From an uncultured Eudoraea sp. (lineage in GTDB: Bacteria; Bacteroidota; Bacteroidia; Flavobacteriales; Flavobacteriaceae): 64,000 nt of DNA. The notes beneath the pieces are model-generated. The model was not told where the DNA came from. It saw nothing but the letters and a program-made list of their open reading frames with translations, and ran no database searches. The DNA is taken from contig NZ_CANLGX010000007.1 of the NCBI RefSeq assembly GCF_947490415.1, positions 1 through 64,000 of the forward strand, read 5' to 3'. The position numbers and the translations under genes were made by a program. Shown one piece after another: positions 10,609 to 20,662 of the stretch. Position 1 is the first letter of the stretch, and the number at the start of each line of letters is the position of its first letter.

Positions 10609-11738
10609 AAAACCGTTTTAAGGATTAGGGCAACAATTCTTTCCAAATCTTCCTTTCTGAGATTCGAACCACTAGGCAAACAAAGACCGCGATCAAACAA
10701 ATCTTCTGAGGTTCCGTCTGTAAAGCTTGGATACTTATTAAAAACCGGTTGTAAGTGCATTGGTTTCCATAATGGCCTGGACTCGATATCTTCTTGTAAA
10801 AGGGCCAAACGTATTTTTTCTCTTGCTTCAAAGGAAGGAGTAAGGATGCATGTAAGCCATCTGTTACAAAAATAACCCGTAGGTTCCATTAAAAATTCTA
10901 TTTCTTTTAGTTCAGCTAAATTAGTCCTGTAAAATTCGAAATTCGCTCTCCTGGCTGTTACCCTTTCATCTAGAACTTCCATCTGCCCACGACCAATTCC
11001 TGCAAGCACATTGCTCATTCTGTAATTATAGCCAACATGAGAATGTTCATAATGGGGAGCATCATCCCTTGCCTGAGTAGCTAAAAAAACTGCTTTATTT
11101 TTTATTTCCTCTTTCCTGCTGACCAATGCGCCGCCGCCTGAGGTTGTAATTATTTTATTACCATTGAAGGAAAGTATCCCAATATCACCAAAACTACTGC
11201 ATTTAATTCCGCTATAAGTGCTTCCCAGTGCTTCTGCACTATCTTCCACAATAGGAATATTGTATTTTTCAGAAATTTTTCTTATTTCAACAATCTTATA
11301 GGGCATTCCATATAGATGAACAGCTACAATAGCCTTTGGTTTTTTACCTAAAGCCATTCTGTTAATGATTGCTTTCTCCAACAACTGTGGTGAAATATTC
11401 CAGGTATCTCGCTCACTATCAACAAACACAGGTTTAGCCCCAAGATAGAGAATAGGATTAGCTGAAGCAGAAAAAGTAAAGCTCTGGCATAGTACTTCAT
11501 CATCACGGGATACCCCTAAAAGTTCCAAGGCAAGATGAATTGCCCCTGTTCCGGAACTCAAAGCCGCAACATAAACATCATTTTGGATGTACTCCTTAAT
11601 AGCCATTTCAAATTGGTTGACATTTGGTCCTAATGGCGCAACCCAATTCGTATCAAAGGCCTCTTTAACATATACCTGTTCCATGTCACCCATGTGGGGA
11701 GATGAAAGCCATATTTTAGTTTTTATTGCAGTTTCCAA
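10605..11738 (-). CDS. DegT/DnrJ/EryC1/StrS-family PLP-dependent sugar aminotransferase (PglE-like)
   Basis: WLSSPHMGDMEQVYVKEAFDTNWVAPLGPNV; ALSSGTGAIHLAL; PIVEDSAEALGS; SFNGNKIITTSGGGALV. Overlaps the dehydratase gene by 4 bp. Confidence 0.93.
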   Translation of the reverse strand: METAIKTKIWLSSPHMGDMEQVYVKEAFDTNWVAPLGPNVNQFEMAIKEYIQNDVYVAALSSGTGAIHLALELLGVSRDDEVLCQSFTFSASANPILYLGAKPVFVDSERDTWNISPQLLEKAIINRMALGKKPKAIVAVHLYGMPYKIVEIRKISEKYNIPIVEDSAEALGSTYSGIKCSSFGDIGILSFNGNKIITTSGGGALVSRKEEIKNKAVFLATQARDDAPHYEHSHVGYNYRMSNVLAGIGRGQMEVLDERVTARRANFEFYRTNLAELKEIEFLMEPTGYFCNRWLTCILTPSFEAREKIRLALLQEDIESRPLWKPMHLQPVFNKYPSFTDGTSEDLFDRGLCLPSGSNLRKEDLERIVALILKTVL

Positions 11739-12241
11739 AATTGATTTTTAAGTCTTAAAGTTTGGTTGTGAGATTTCTAAATCGAAATTTAAAATTATAT
11801 CGAAATTAAATCAGAAAATAATATTGATTCAACTATTCGCTAAAGTTTGAATTTAATTCGATCAAGTACAAAGTTTATACTTTAGATTCACATCCAAAAA
11901 CCTCATTTAATAAACTTTGATTTTTTATTAACAATACTATAAACACTTATTGTTCAATGTATAATATAAGTTATTTTATTTACAAATTTAAGGTATTAAT
12001 AGGAATTTATCTACAATAATTAGCCACTAATAGATGAGCATAATTTCTTTTTTACATTTGTAATATTTTGGAAATTTTATCTAAACAAGTTACTCGATAA
12101 TTTTCATAGAATATTACTTAATATCTTTTCATTTATGCAGTTGATCGTTATTATTGTATCCCTCAAATAATTTTTACAGCTATTTCGGATTTAATAATTG
12201 AATTTCACCATTTCTATTTTAATTGATTATATATTTAAATC

Positions 12242-13279
12242 ATGAAAATTCTTGTCACAGGTGCTGCAGGTTTTATTGGGTTCTTTGTATCAAAAAGGCT
12301 TTTGGATAAAGGACATACAGTTATTGGCCTTGATAATATTAACGATTACTATGATGTACAGCTCAAATACGAACGCCTGGCTCAGTTGGGTGTTGATCAA
12401 AACAAAGCAAAAGTTTACCATAAAATAACGCGCAGTAATTCAGAAGCCAATTTTTCATTTATCCGCCTGAATTTAGAAGATAGGGAAGCCCTTCCGCTGC
12501 TCTTTAAAACCGAAAAATTTGATGTGGTTTGCAATTTGGCGGCCCAGGCCGGGGTTCGTTACAGCCTGGAAAACCCCGAAGCGTACGTTGACAGCAATAT
12601 AGTGGGGTTTCTTAACATTCTGGAATGCTGCAGACACCATAAAATCAAACATTTGGTTTATGCCAGTAGTTCCAGTGTTTATGGCTTAAATACCAAAATT
12701 CCGTTCGAAACAACCGACAATGTAGACCACCCTATAAGCCTTTACGCGGCTACTAAGAAAAGTAACGAACTAATGGCCCATACCTATAGTCATTTATATG
12801 GTTTCCCAACCACAGGATTGCGCTTTTTTACAGTCTATGGGCCATGGGGACGCCCGGATATGGCCATGTTCCTTTTTACTGAAGCTATTGAAAAAGGGAA
12901 TCCTATAAAGGTATTTAACCACGGCCAAATGGAACGCGATTTTACCTATATTGACGATATCACAGAAGGAGTAGTACGGATAATAGAGGGTTCAGTTGAA
13001 AAAAGACTCGGGTTAAATGAACTTTACAAGCTATATAATATTGGAAACAATAATTCGGTAAAGCTGTTAGATTTTATCGAAGCTATCGAAAAAGGTCTGG
13101 GTAAAGTTGCTGTAAAAGAAATGCTGCCCATGCAACCGGGTGATGTAACCAGAACCTGGGCTAATGTAGATGATTTAATAAGAGACTATAATTATAGTCC
13201 AAGTACACCAATTCAAAAAGGAGTAGAAAACTTTATAAACTGGTATCTGGAGTTCTATAAAAAATTAAACTATTTGTGA
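12242..13279 (+). CDS. NAD-dependent epimerase, probable UDP-glucuronate 4-epimerase
   Basis: MKILVTGAAGFIGFFVSKRLLDKGHTVIGLDNINDYYDVQLKYERL; YASSSSVYG; TVYGPWGRPDMAMFLF. Confidence 0.92.
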   Translation: MKILVTGAAGFIGFFVSKRLLDKGHTVIGLDNINDYYDVQLKYERLAQLGVDQNKAKVYHKITRSNSEANFSFIRLNLEDREALPLLFKTEKFDVVCNLAAQAGVRYSLENPEAYVDSNIVGFLNILECCRHHKIKHLVYASSSSVYGLNTKIPFETTDNVDHPISLYAATKKSNELMAHTYSHLYGFPTTGLRFFTVYGPWGRPDMAMFLFTEAIEKGNPIKVFNHGQMERDFTYIDDITEGVVRIIEGSVEKRLGLNELYKLYNIGNNNSVKLLDFIEAIEKGLGKVAVKEMLPMQPGDVTRTWANVDDLIRDYNYSPSTPIQKGVENFINWYLEFYKKLNYL

Positions 13280-13431
13280 ATAATAGATTTATAAAGGCAT
13301 GTTGGTATTTATAAGGAGTTATTTTAAGTCCAAGCTATTCTATTTAACGGTGGTATATTTCCGAAACTTGAATCTTATTCTGAACCTTTTATCTTCTTAT
13401 CATCGATAGTTTATAATATTAGATCGTAAAT

Positions 13432-14298
13432 ATGAAATATTCATTGATTAATGCCAATGAAATTACGACTTTTACAAATCAAAAAAAAAAGATGACCAAA
13501 ACTACTAATCCATTACTACTTGCTATTACTGCATCTATCCATGCAGGAAAGGCTATTCTTGATATTTATAACAAACCGGAATTTGAATCCCATTTAAAAA
13601 ATGATCAGTCACCGCTTACCGAAGCGGATTTGGTAGCAAGTAAAATTATCAATAATCACTTAATAGATACCCCTTATCCCATTATCAATGAAGAAATAAA
13701 GAATAAGGACTATGCAGAGCGTAAAATATGGGAAACCTGTTGGATTGTAGACCCGCTGGACGGAACAAAAGAATTTATTAAAAGAAATGGTGAATTTACA
13801 GTGAATATTGCCTTATGTAAAAATGGAGCGCCTATTTTAGGTGTTATTTATGTCCCGGTATCCCGGGAATTGTACTATGCAGATGTAAACTCCCAAAGCG
13901 CATTTAAAACAATTCTTGATGACAGTCACGGGTTTACTTCTAAAATTTTAAATGAAGAAGATCGCATATTTCCTTCCAAACCAAATAAATCTTTAATGCG
14001 CGTGGTAGGAAGTCGTTCCCATATGAATGACACTACACTTGATTTTATTAATGAAGTAGAGAAAAAATATGAAAAAGTAGAAATCGTATCTAAAGGAAGT
14101 TCTTTGAAATTCTGTTTAGTTGCCGAAGGTAAAGCCGATGTATATCCCCGCTTTGCCCCTACTATGGAATGGGACACCGCAGCAGGACAGGCTATTTGCA
14201 AGGCAGCCGGGCTTAAGGTGATCTCCAGGGAAACTAACGAAGAATTGGACTACAACAAAGAAAATTTATTGAATCCTCATTTTATAGTTAGTACTTAA
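13432..14298 (+). CDS. cysQ: 3'(2'),5'-bisphosphate nucleotidase CysQ (start may instead be ATG 13492)
   Basis: Inositol-monophosphatase fold motifs WIVDPLDGTKEFIKRNGEFTVNIAL and TMEWDTAAGQAICKAAG; next to cysC/D/N. Confidence 0.92.
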   Translation: MKYSLINANEITTFTNQKKKMTKTTNPLLLAITASIHAGKAILDIYNKPEFESHLKNDQSPLTEADLVASKIINNHLIDTPYPIINEEIKNKDYAERKIWETCWIVDPLDGTKEFIKRNGEFTVNIALCKNGAPILGVIYVPVSRELYYADVNSQSAFKTILDDSHGFTSKILNEEDRIFPSKPNKSLMRVVGSRSHMNDTTLDFINEVEKKYEKVEIVSKGSSLKFCLVAEGKADVYPRFAPTMEWDTAAGQAICKAAGLKVISRETNEELDYNKENLLNPHFIVST

Positions 14299-14729
14299 TG
14301 ACTAATATTTCCCATAAAAGACATATTGCAAAGACCATTACATGGCGGATTGTAGGTACCATAGATACCATTTTGTTGTCATGGCTCATTTCGGGTAATC
14401 CTCTGACCGGACTCAAAATTGGGTTTTCAGAAGTAGTAACCAAAATGATTTTGTATTATTTACATGAAAGGGCCTGGTTTAATATTGGAATTGCCGAAAG
14501 TCGTAAAAGACATCTAATTAAGACCATAACATGGAGATTTGTGGGTACATTAGATACCATTTTACTATCTTGGCTCATCTCCGGAAATCCTTTAATTGGT
14601 TTAAAAATAGGAATGGCTGAAGTAGTTACAAAAATGGTTTTGTATTATTTTCACGAGCGGGCATGGTACAAAATCAACTTTGGCTTGCCTAAAAGAAATC
14701 AGACAAAAAAATGGAAAAAAATATTGTAG
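14298..14729 (+). CDS. Small membrane protein with two tandem DUF2061 repeats
   Basis: KRHIAKTITWRIVGTIDTILLSWLISGNPLTGLKIGFSEVVTKMILYYLHERAW is followed by a second copy KRHLIKTITWRFVGTLDTILLSWLISGNPLIGLKIGMAEVVTKMVLYYFHERAW. Confidence 0.88.
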   Translation: MTNISHKRHIAKTITWRIVGTIDTILLSWLISGNPLTGLKIGFSEVVTKMILYYLHERAWFNIGIAESRKRHLIKTITWRFVGTLDTILLSWLISGNPLIGLKIGMAEVVTKMVLYYFHERAWYKINFGLPKRNQTKKWKKIL

Positions 14730-15313
14730 CCCATACTTATAGAATTGACAGGGAAGCCCGAAGAAAATCTTACGGACATAATTCCTTTTTGATATTCTTT
14801 ACCGGATTATCCGGGTCCGGAAAGTCAACAATAGCCAACGTTCTTGAGGAAAAACTCTTTTCCGAAAGTATAAAAACCTATGTTTTAGATGGGGATAATG
14901 TGCGTCGGGGTATTAATCAGGGTCTTACGTTTAGCCCGGAAGACAGATCAGAAAATATTCGAAGAATTGGAGAAATATCCAAATTGTTTATTGATGCAGG
15001 AATAGTTATATTGGCTGCATTTGTTGCACCATATGAAAAAGACAGACAGCAAATAAAAAAGACCGTTGGAAATAAAAACTATGTAGAGGTATTTGTGAAT
15101 ACTAGTTTGGAAGTCTGTGAAGCCCGGGACGTAAAAGGTCTGTATAAAAAAGCTCGAAACGGAGCCATAAAAAATATGACAGGTATTTCTGCTCCCTACG
15201 AGCCTCCTAAAAATCCTACAGCTGAAGTAACTCAGGAGAACTCTGTAGAGGAAGCTGTGCAGATCATATATGATAAAATTAAAAATAAATTAAGTCTTAA
15301 AGATAATGAGTAA
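14711..15313 (+). CDS. cysC: Adenylylsulfate kinase
   Basis: FFTGLSGSGKSTIANVLEEKL; VLDGDNVRRGINQGLTFSPEDRSENIRRIGE; GISAPYEPP. Confidence 0.96.
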   Translation: MEKNIVAHTYRIDREARRKSYGHNSFLIFFTGLSGSGKSTIANVLEEKLFSESIKTYVLDGDNVRRGINQGLTFSPEDRSENIRRIGEISKLFIDAGIVILAAFVAPYEKDRQQIKKTVGNKNYVEVFVNTSLEVCEARDVKGLYKKARNGAIKNMTGISAPYEPPKNPTAEVTQENSVEEAVQIIYDKIKNKLSLKDNE

Positions 15314-16211
15314 ATATTTTTTGAATTATTTAGACGAACTAGAATCCGAGGCAATTTATGTACTTAGGGAGGTCTGGGCTCAATTTCAAAATCCTGTAAT
15401 ACTTTTTTCAGGTGGAAAAGACTCTATTGTGTTAACCCATCTTGCAAAAAAAGCGTTTTATCCAAGTAAAATTCCTTTTGCACTAATGCATGTAGATACA
15501 GGCCACAATTTTCCGGAAACCATTAAATTCAGAGATGATCTGGTTAGCGAACTTGATGCCCGACTTATAGTGGGGTTAGTTCAGGAATCCATTGACCAGG
15601 GTCGTGTAGCTGAGGAACAGGGTAAACACGCCACCAGAAATGCGTTGCAAATCACTACTTTATTGGATACCATTGAGGCTCATAAAATAGATTGTGCCAT
15701 TGGTGGAGGAAGAAGGGATGAAGAGAAAGCCAGAGCTAAAGAGCGTTTCTTTTCACACCGTGATGATTTCGGGCAGTGGGATCCGAAAAATCAGCGACCG
15801 GAATTATGGAACATTTTTAATGGAAAACACTTTGAAGGTGAGCATTTTAGGGTGTTCCCTATAAGTAACTGGACGGAGATGGATGTGTGGAATTATATAA
15901 AGAGGGAACAAATTGAAATCCCATCGCTCTATATTGCTCATGAAAGAGAAGTTGTTTGGAGAAACGATTCCTGGATTCCAAATTCTGAATTCCTGACTTT
16001 ACATGATAATGAAAAAATAGAAACGAAAAAAATCAGGTTCCGTACATTAGGTGATATAACGATTACCGGTGGTATTGAATCTGAAGCCGATTCTCTGGAA
16101 AAAATTGTGAATGAAGTTTCGGCTATGCGACAGACAGAACGTGGTAACAGAACTGATGACAAACGATCTGAAAATGCCATGGAGGACAGAAAAAAGCAAG
16201 GATATTTTTAA
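15306..16211 (+). CDS. cysD: Sulfate adenylyltransferase subunit 2
   Basis: LFSGGKDSIVLTHLAKKAFYPSKIPFALMHVDTGHNFPE; GGGRRDEEKARAKERFFSHRD. Confidence 0.97.
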   Translation: MSKYFLNYLDELESEAIYVLREVWAQFQNPVILFSGGKDSIVLTHLAKKAFYPSKIPFALMHVDTGHNFPETIKFRDDLVSELDARLIVGLVQESIDQGRVAEEQGKHATRNALQITTLLDTIEAHKIDCAIGGGRRDEEKARAKERFFSHRDDFGQWDPKNQRPELWNIFNGKHFEGEHFRVFPISNWTEMDVWNYIKREQIEIPSLYIAHEREVVWRNDSWIPNSEFLTLHDNEKIETKKIRFRTLGDITITGGIESEADSLEKIVNEVSAMRQTERGNRTDDKRSENAMEDRKKQGYF

Positions 16212-16228
16212 AAAATTAGAAAACTTTT

Positions 16229-17485
16229 ATGAAAATTAATAATAATCAGTTATTGCGATTTACTACCGCAGGAAGTGTTGATGACGGGAAAAGCACTTTA
16301 ATCGGTCGCTTGTTATACGATTCCAAATCCATTTTTGAAGACCAATTGGAGGCCATTGAAAATACCAGCAGACAAAGAGGTCATGAGGGGGTAGATCTTG
16401 CTTTATTTACAGATGGACTCAGAGATGAACGCGAACAGGGCATTACTATTGATGTTGCCTATAGATATTTCACGACGCCTAAAAGAAAGTTTATCATTGC
16501 CGACACCCCGGGACATATTCAGTATACCCGAAATATGGTAACGGGAGCTTCCACAGCAAACGCAGCCATAATTTTGATTGATGCAAGACATGGAGTGATA
16601 GAGCAAACCAAACGACATGCTTTTATAGCCTCCCTTTTGAATATTCCGCATATCATCGTATGCATAAACAAAATGGATCTTGTAGATTTTAATGAAGAAG
16701 TCTATAATGATATTATCAAACAATTTGAGGCGTTCTCTTCCAAATACATAGTTACGGACATCCGGTTTATTCCCATAAGTGCGCTATTGGGTGATAATGT
16801 GGTACACAGATCAGAAAACATGTCATGGTACAATGGAGGTGCACTTTTACACACCTTAGAAACTATACATATAAGCAGTGATTATAATAAAGTGGACGCC
16901 CGTTTACCTGTGCAAACTGTTCTTCGTCCTCAGCGCGATGGGTTTTTGGATTACAGAGGATACGCAGGAAGGGTAGCAAGCGGTCTTTTAAGAAAGGGAG
17001 ATGCAGTAACTGTATTGCCTTCAGGATTTACTTCTATTATAGATTCTATCCAGGGGCCTTCAGGAGAGTTAGATGAAGCCTTTGCACCAATGTCTGTATC
17101 TATTACCCTAAAAGATGATATAGATATTGGCAGAGGTGATATGATAGTCAGAACAACCAATATTCCGGAAACCTCCCAGGATATAGAAGCTTGGTTATGT
17201 TGGTTGCATAATAATTCCGCCAAACCCAGGGCTAAATATACCATCAGGCATACTTCAAACGAACAAAAGGCTATGATAAAAGAAGTATTATTTAAAATTA
17301 ATATTAACACTTTAGCTCATAATACCGAAGACAAAGACCTGAATATGAACGATATATGTAAAGTTCTTATTAGAACTACGCAGCCCCTTATGGTAGATTC
17401 GTATAGGGAAAACAGATCAACCGGAAGTTTTATTTTGGTTGATGAAAATACGAATGAGACCGTTGCTGCGGGAATGATTGTTTAA
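16229..17485 (+). CDS. cysN: Sulfate adenylyltransferase subunit 1 (GTPase)
   Basis: FTTAGSVDDGKSTLIGRLLYDSKSIFEDQL; REQGITIDVAYRYF; ADTPGHIQYTRNMVTGAS; NKMD. Confidence 0.97.
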   Translation: MKINNNQLLRFTTAGSVDDGKSTLIGRLLYDSKSIFEDQLEAIENTSRQRGHEGVDLALFTDGLRDEREQGITIDVAYRYFTTPKRKFIIADTPGHIQYTRNMVTGASTANAAIILIDARHGVIEQTKRHAFIASLLNIPHIIVCINKMDLVDFNEEVYNDIIKQFEAFSSKYIVTDIRFIPISALLGDNVVHRSENMSWYNGGALLHTLETIHISSDYNKVDARLPVQTVLRPQRDGFLDYRGYAGRVASGLLRKGDAVTVLPSGFTSIIDSIQGPSGELDEAFAPMSVSITLKDDIDIGRGDMIVRTTNIPETSQDIEAWLCWLHNNSAKPRAKYTIRHTSNEQKAMIKEVLFKININTLAHNTEDKDLNMNDICKVLIRTTQPLMVDSYRENRSTGSFILVDENTNETVAAGMIV

Positions 17486-17647
17486 ATCTATAATTAAAAA
17501 GGAATACTTAATTAATAAGCAGTATAGTTGCCTGTTAATTTTTATAAACAAGATAATCTTCTAACACTTTCAACGAAATATTTGCAGCTATAGCGAATTA
17601 TTAAACTAAAATGTGCTTATAAGAGATTATCTTATTTTCTTTGCTTT

Positions 17648-18979
17648 ATGAAAAAACTTAGATATATTTTTATTGCTATAGTAGGAATATTAATTTTTTC
17701 GACTTTACTGGCATCCAGTATCCGTAATATTTATGGTTCAAAAGATGGTGGTTACGGTCGTTTTGGTATTCTGGTAAAACCATTAAAGTTTATGGCAGAA
17801 ATACCTTCGACGGTTAAGAAGGTATTTTCCCCCGCCGAGTTTTATGTTACCAATTCAACGTCGAAAGAAGGACTTACCTTTAACAAGAATTTTGAACTAA
17901 AGGAGTATCCTAATTTATTAGTGTCATATAAAGAAAAGGAATTTGATCAAAAATTTGATCTAATTGATCTTAATAACGGAAGCTTAATAAAAAGGTGGGA
18001 GCCCAATAATAAAACACTCTATGAGCAAGCATACAATTTAAATAATCCCAGAAAACCATCAAAAGGAAGTGATCTTTATTTTATGCATCCTCTAATTTTA
18101 GAAGATAGCACCTTAATATTTTCTGCTCAGCTTACTAGCTTACTAGCTAAAATTGATAAAAATAGTCAATTGATTTGGTTAAAGAATGACAGAACTTACC
18201 ACCATACCTTAGAGCTGGATATTAATGGAAATATTTATACATGTACCACGCCCTTCCAATCTAAAAAATATAATTTTTTGTCTGATAACTATGATATCTA
18301 TAAAAATAATATTATTGATGATCATATTACCTTAATAGATAAAAATAATGGAAATGAGCTATTTGATAAATCTATTATTGATATCTTGTTGGAAAATGGA
18401 TATGAAGATTTATTGTTAGCTAAGGGACAAATTAATAGTGATCCTGTTCACTTAAACGACATACAACCTGCCTTATATTCCACTGACCATTGGTTAGAGG
18501 GGGATCTTCTTATTTCATGCCGTAATTTGAGCGCTGTTTTTCTCTATCGGCCATCAACAAACAAAATTCTTTGGTTAAAATCAGGACCATGGTATAATCA
18601 GCACGATGTTGATTTTCTTGATGATGATAAGGTTTTAGTTTTTGGAAATGATGTCATACGTGAAGAGAGTATTATTGATCCAAGGTTAACAACATCGAAT
18701 CTCTTCTTTTCAAGTGAAAGACCTCATAATAATGCATATGTATATCATTTATCTAATGATAGTATTAGCACTCCATATACCGATCTTTTTCAAACTGAAG
18801 AAATCCATACATACACTTCTGGCAGGTGTGATATCCTACCTAATGGAGATATTTTTATAGAAGATACCAATCATGGAAGGATAATTATTGGGAATTCGAC
18901 AACCAAAAAAATAGAATATGTAAAACGACTCGATAAGGACCATATTTCCAGTCTTTTTTGGAGCCGTATTGTTAATTAA
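17648..18979 (+). CDS. Arylsulfotransferase (ASST)-like protein with N-terminal membrane anchor
   Basis: N-terminal hydrophobic segment; WYNQHDVDFLDDDKVLVFGND, HNNAYVYHL, SGRCDILPNGDIFIEDTNHGRIII resemble Arylsulfotran-type propeller motifs; sits directly downstream of the PAPS module. Confidence 0.75.
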   Translation: MKKLRYIFIAIVGILIFSTLLASSIRNIYGSKDGGYGRFGILVKPLKFMAEIPSTVKKVFSPAEFYVTNSTSKEGLTFNKNFELKEYPNLLVSYKEKEFDQKFDLIDLNNGSLIKRWEPNNKTLYEQAYNLNNPRKPSKGSDLYFMHPLILEDSTLIFSAQLTSLLAKIDKNSQLIWLKNDRTYHHTLELDINGNIYTCTTPFQSKKYNFLSDNYDIYKNNIIDDHITLIDKNNGNELFDKSIIDILLENGYEDLLLAKGQINSDPVHLNDIQPALYSTDHWLEGDLLISCRNLSAVFLYRPSTNKILWLKSGPWYNQHDVDFLDDDKVLVFGNDVIREESIIDPRLTTSNLFFSSERPHNNAYVYHLSNDSISTPYTDLFQTEEIHTYTSGRCDILPNGDIFIEDTNHGRIIIGNSTTKKIEYVKRLDKDHISSLFWSRIVN

Positions 18980-18992
18980 AAAATTGTAAGAT

Positions 18993-19145
18993 ATGCTTTT
19001 ATATTTAGGACCGGGACTTGGCGGCGGAATTATCGCCATAATTACAGGAATATTTTTAACTTTTTTTGCATTTTTAGTTGCTGTCTTCTGGCTTCCGCTA
19101 AAACGATTTTTTGGTTTTCTAAAAAGCAAATTTAACAAAGGATAG
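18993..19145 (+). CDS. 50-aa small membrane protein (not in the supplied ORF track)
   Basis: ATG at 18993 gives MLLYLGPGLGGGIIAIITGIFLTFFAFLVAVFWLPLKRFFGFLKSKFNKG*; gene-sized gap between flanking same-strand ORFs; one TM helix with positive C-terminus. Confidence 0.72.
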   Translation: MLLYLGPGLGGGIIAIITGIFLTFFAFLVAVFWLPLKRFFGFLKSKFNKG

Positions 19146-19146
19146 T

Positions 19147-19530
19147 TTGGCATATTTTGCATTGGTTATTTTAACCGTAATCTCCTGTTTACTGTTTGAA
19201 TATTCGGGAATACCGAATACTTTAAAGACATTGATGTCAGCCTATCGTCAGCAATTTACTGTGATGTCCGACAAGAATTTAAAGGATGAAGAAAAACAAA
19301 AGCAATTAATGAATCTGATTCCAAAACAATTAATATTATTAGGCAAGCTTGTCCTTGGCATTATCCTTTTTATAGCACCTTTTTTAAGCCTCTTTCTTCT
19401 TAAAATTCTGGAACCTGATCTCAACCCTGATATTTTGATAACCTGGTGGGGTATAACTATCCCTATAGGAACCGTATTTTTATATATTTATATTAAACGC
19501 TTTTATGGCAACCTACAGCGCAACAGATAA
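19147..19530 (+). CDS. Small membrane protein of unknown function (TTG start)
   Basis: 127 aa, three hydrophobic segments; abuts the preceding small ORF and overlaps the following sulfotransferase. Confidence 0.7.
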   Translation: MAYFALVILTVISCLLFEYSGIPNTLKTLMSAYRQQFTVMSDKNLKDEEKQKQLMNLIPKQLILLGKLVLGIILFIAPFLSLFLLKILEPDLNPDILITWWGITIPIGTVFLYIYIKRFYGNLQRNR

Positions 19531-20524
19531 GTTTCTGCATAAGTTTTACCTTTCTAACTATAGTATTTCCAAAGCTACGTTGGAGATGGAAGAGCTACTT
19601 TACAGCCAAAAAGCAAAACAGTTGGAAGTAAAACAATATGTTTTTGTTACGGGTCTGGCAAGATCCGGAACTACGGCAGTTATGAATAAAATATTTGAAA
19701 CCGGGTTATATGCATCCTTGCAATACGCTAATATGCCATTTTTATTGAGTCCAAATCTTTGGAAGAGGAAATCAAAAATCGAATCTCATGAGAGGGCGCA
19801 TAAAGATGGAATTATCATTGACGGTAATTCGCCTGAAGAATTTGATGAATATTTCTGGAAAGTTTTCATGAATGACTCTTATATAATGAGTGATGGATTA
19901 GCTTTGCATGAAGCAGGTGAAGAGGTGTTGGAGAAATATTTAAAATATATCTCATTAATTTGCCTGGCCAAAGGAAAAGATAAATATATCTCCAAGAACA
20001 ATAATAATGTATTGCGTTTATCCACACTTAACAAAATTGATCATAGTAAAATAATTCTCCTGTTCAGGGATCCGTTATCTCATGCGTCTTCGTTAATGAA
20101 ACTTGACCGGAGGTTTTCAAAAAATCAAACTGAAGATCCCTTTACCCTTGAATATTTTAATTATCTGGGGCATCACGAGTTTGGTTTAAACCATAAACCA
20201 TTTCTGTTAACTTCTGACTTTGATGCTAATAGAGAATTGTATACCAAAGAAAGTTTGAACTATTGGTTAAGCGTTTGGCTTAACTATTATAGCTATATAT
20301 TGCAGAATATGGAAGATGACTACATGTTTGTTGGTTTTGAAGATTTGATCAAGAATCCTGACATGGTTTATTCTTATCTTGCAGATTGTCTAAGTCTGGA
20401 AATTGAATTTGAGGAGAGCAAAAAACATAATCCAACTACTTATGAAGTCTTGAATTATGATAGAGAATTGTTAAACCAATGTATTAAAGTCTATGATTCG
20501 CTTACAGAATTGAAAAAGTATTGA
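19505..20524 (+). CDS. Sulfotransferase family protein
   Basis: FVTGLARSGTTAVMNKIFETG (5'-PSB loop) and KIILLFRDPLSHASSLMKLD (3'-PB motif). Confidence 0.87.
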   Translation: MATYSATDKFLHKFYLSNYSISKATLEMEELLYSQKAKQLEVKQYVFVTGLARSGTTAVMNKIFETGLYASLQYANMPFLLSPNLWKRKSKIESHERAHKDGIIIDGNSPEEFDEYFWKVFMNDSYIMSDGLALHEAGEEVLEKYLKYISLICLAKGKDKYISKNNNNVLRLSTLNKIDHSKIILLFRDPLSHASSLMKLDRRFSKNQTEDPFTLEYFNYLGHHEFGLNHKPFLLTSDFDANRELYTKESLNYWLSVWLNYYSYILQNMEDDYMFVGFEDLIKNPDMVYSYLADCLSLEIEFEESKKHNPTTYEVLNYDRELLNQCIKVYDSLTELKKY

Positions 20525-20662
20525 CATTAATTTTTTAATAACATTACTACTGAGCACTTTTTTAGACTATTTGTCGTCTAACGAGTTCTTTCCATACAAG
20601 ATGATACCTATTCAATATAATTAATCTCATATTTTCGCAATTAAATTAAATAATTTGAATTA

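Noticed and set aside
12053-12060. TACATTTG as a promoter -7 element upstream of the 12242 epimerase
   Set aside because: Matches TAnnTTTG but lacks a clear TTG at the expected upstream distance in AT-rich DNA.
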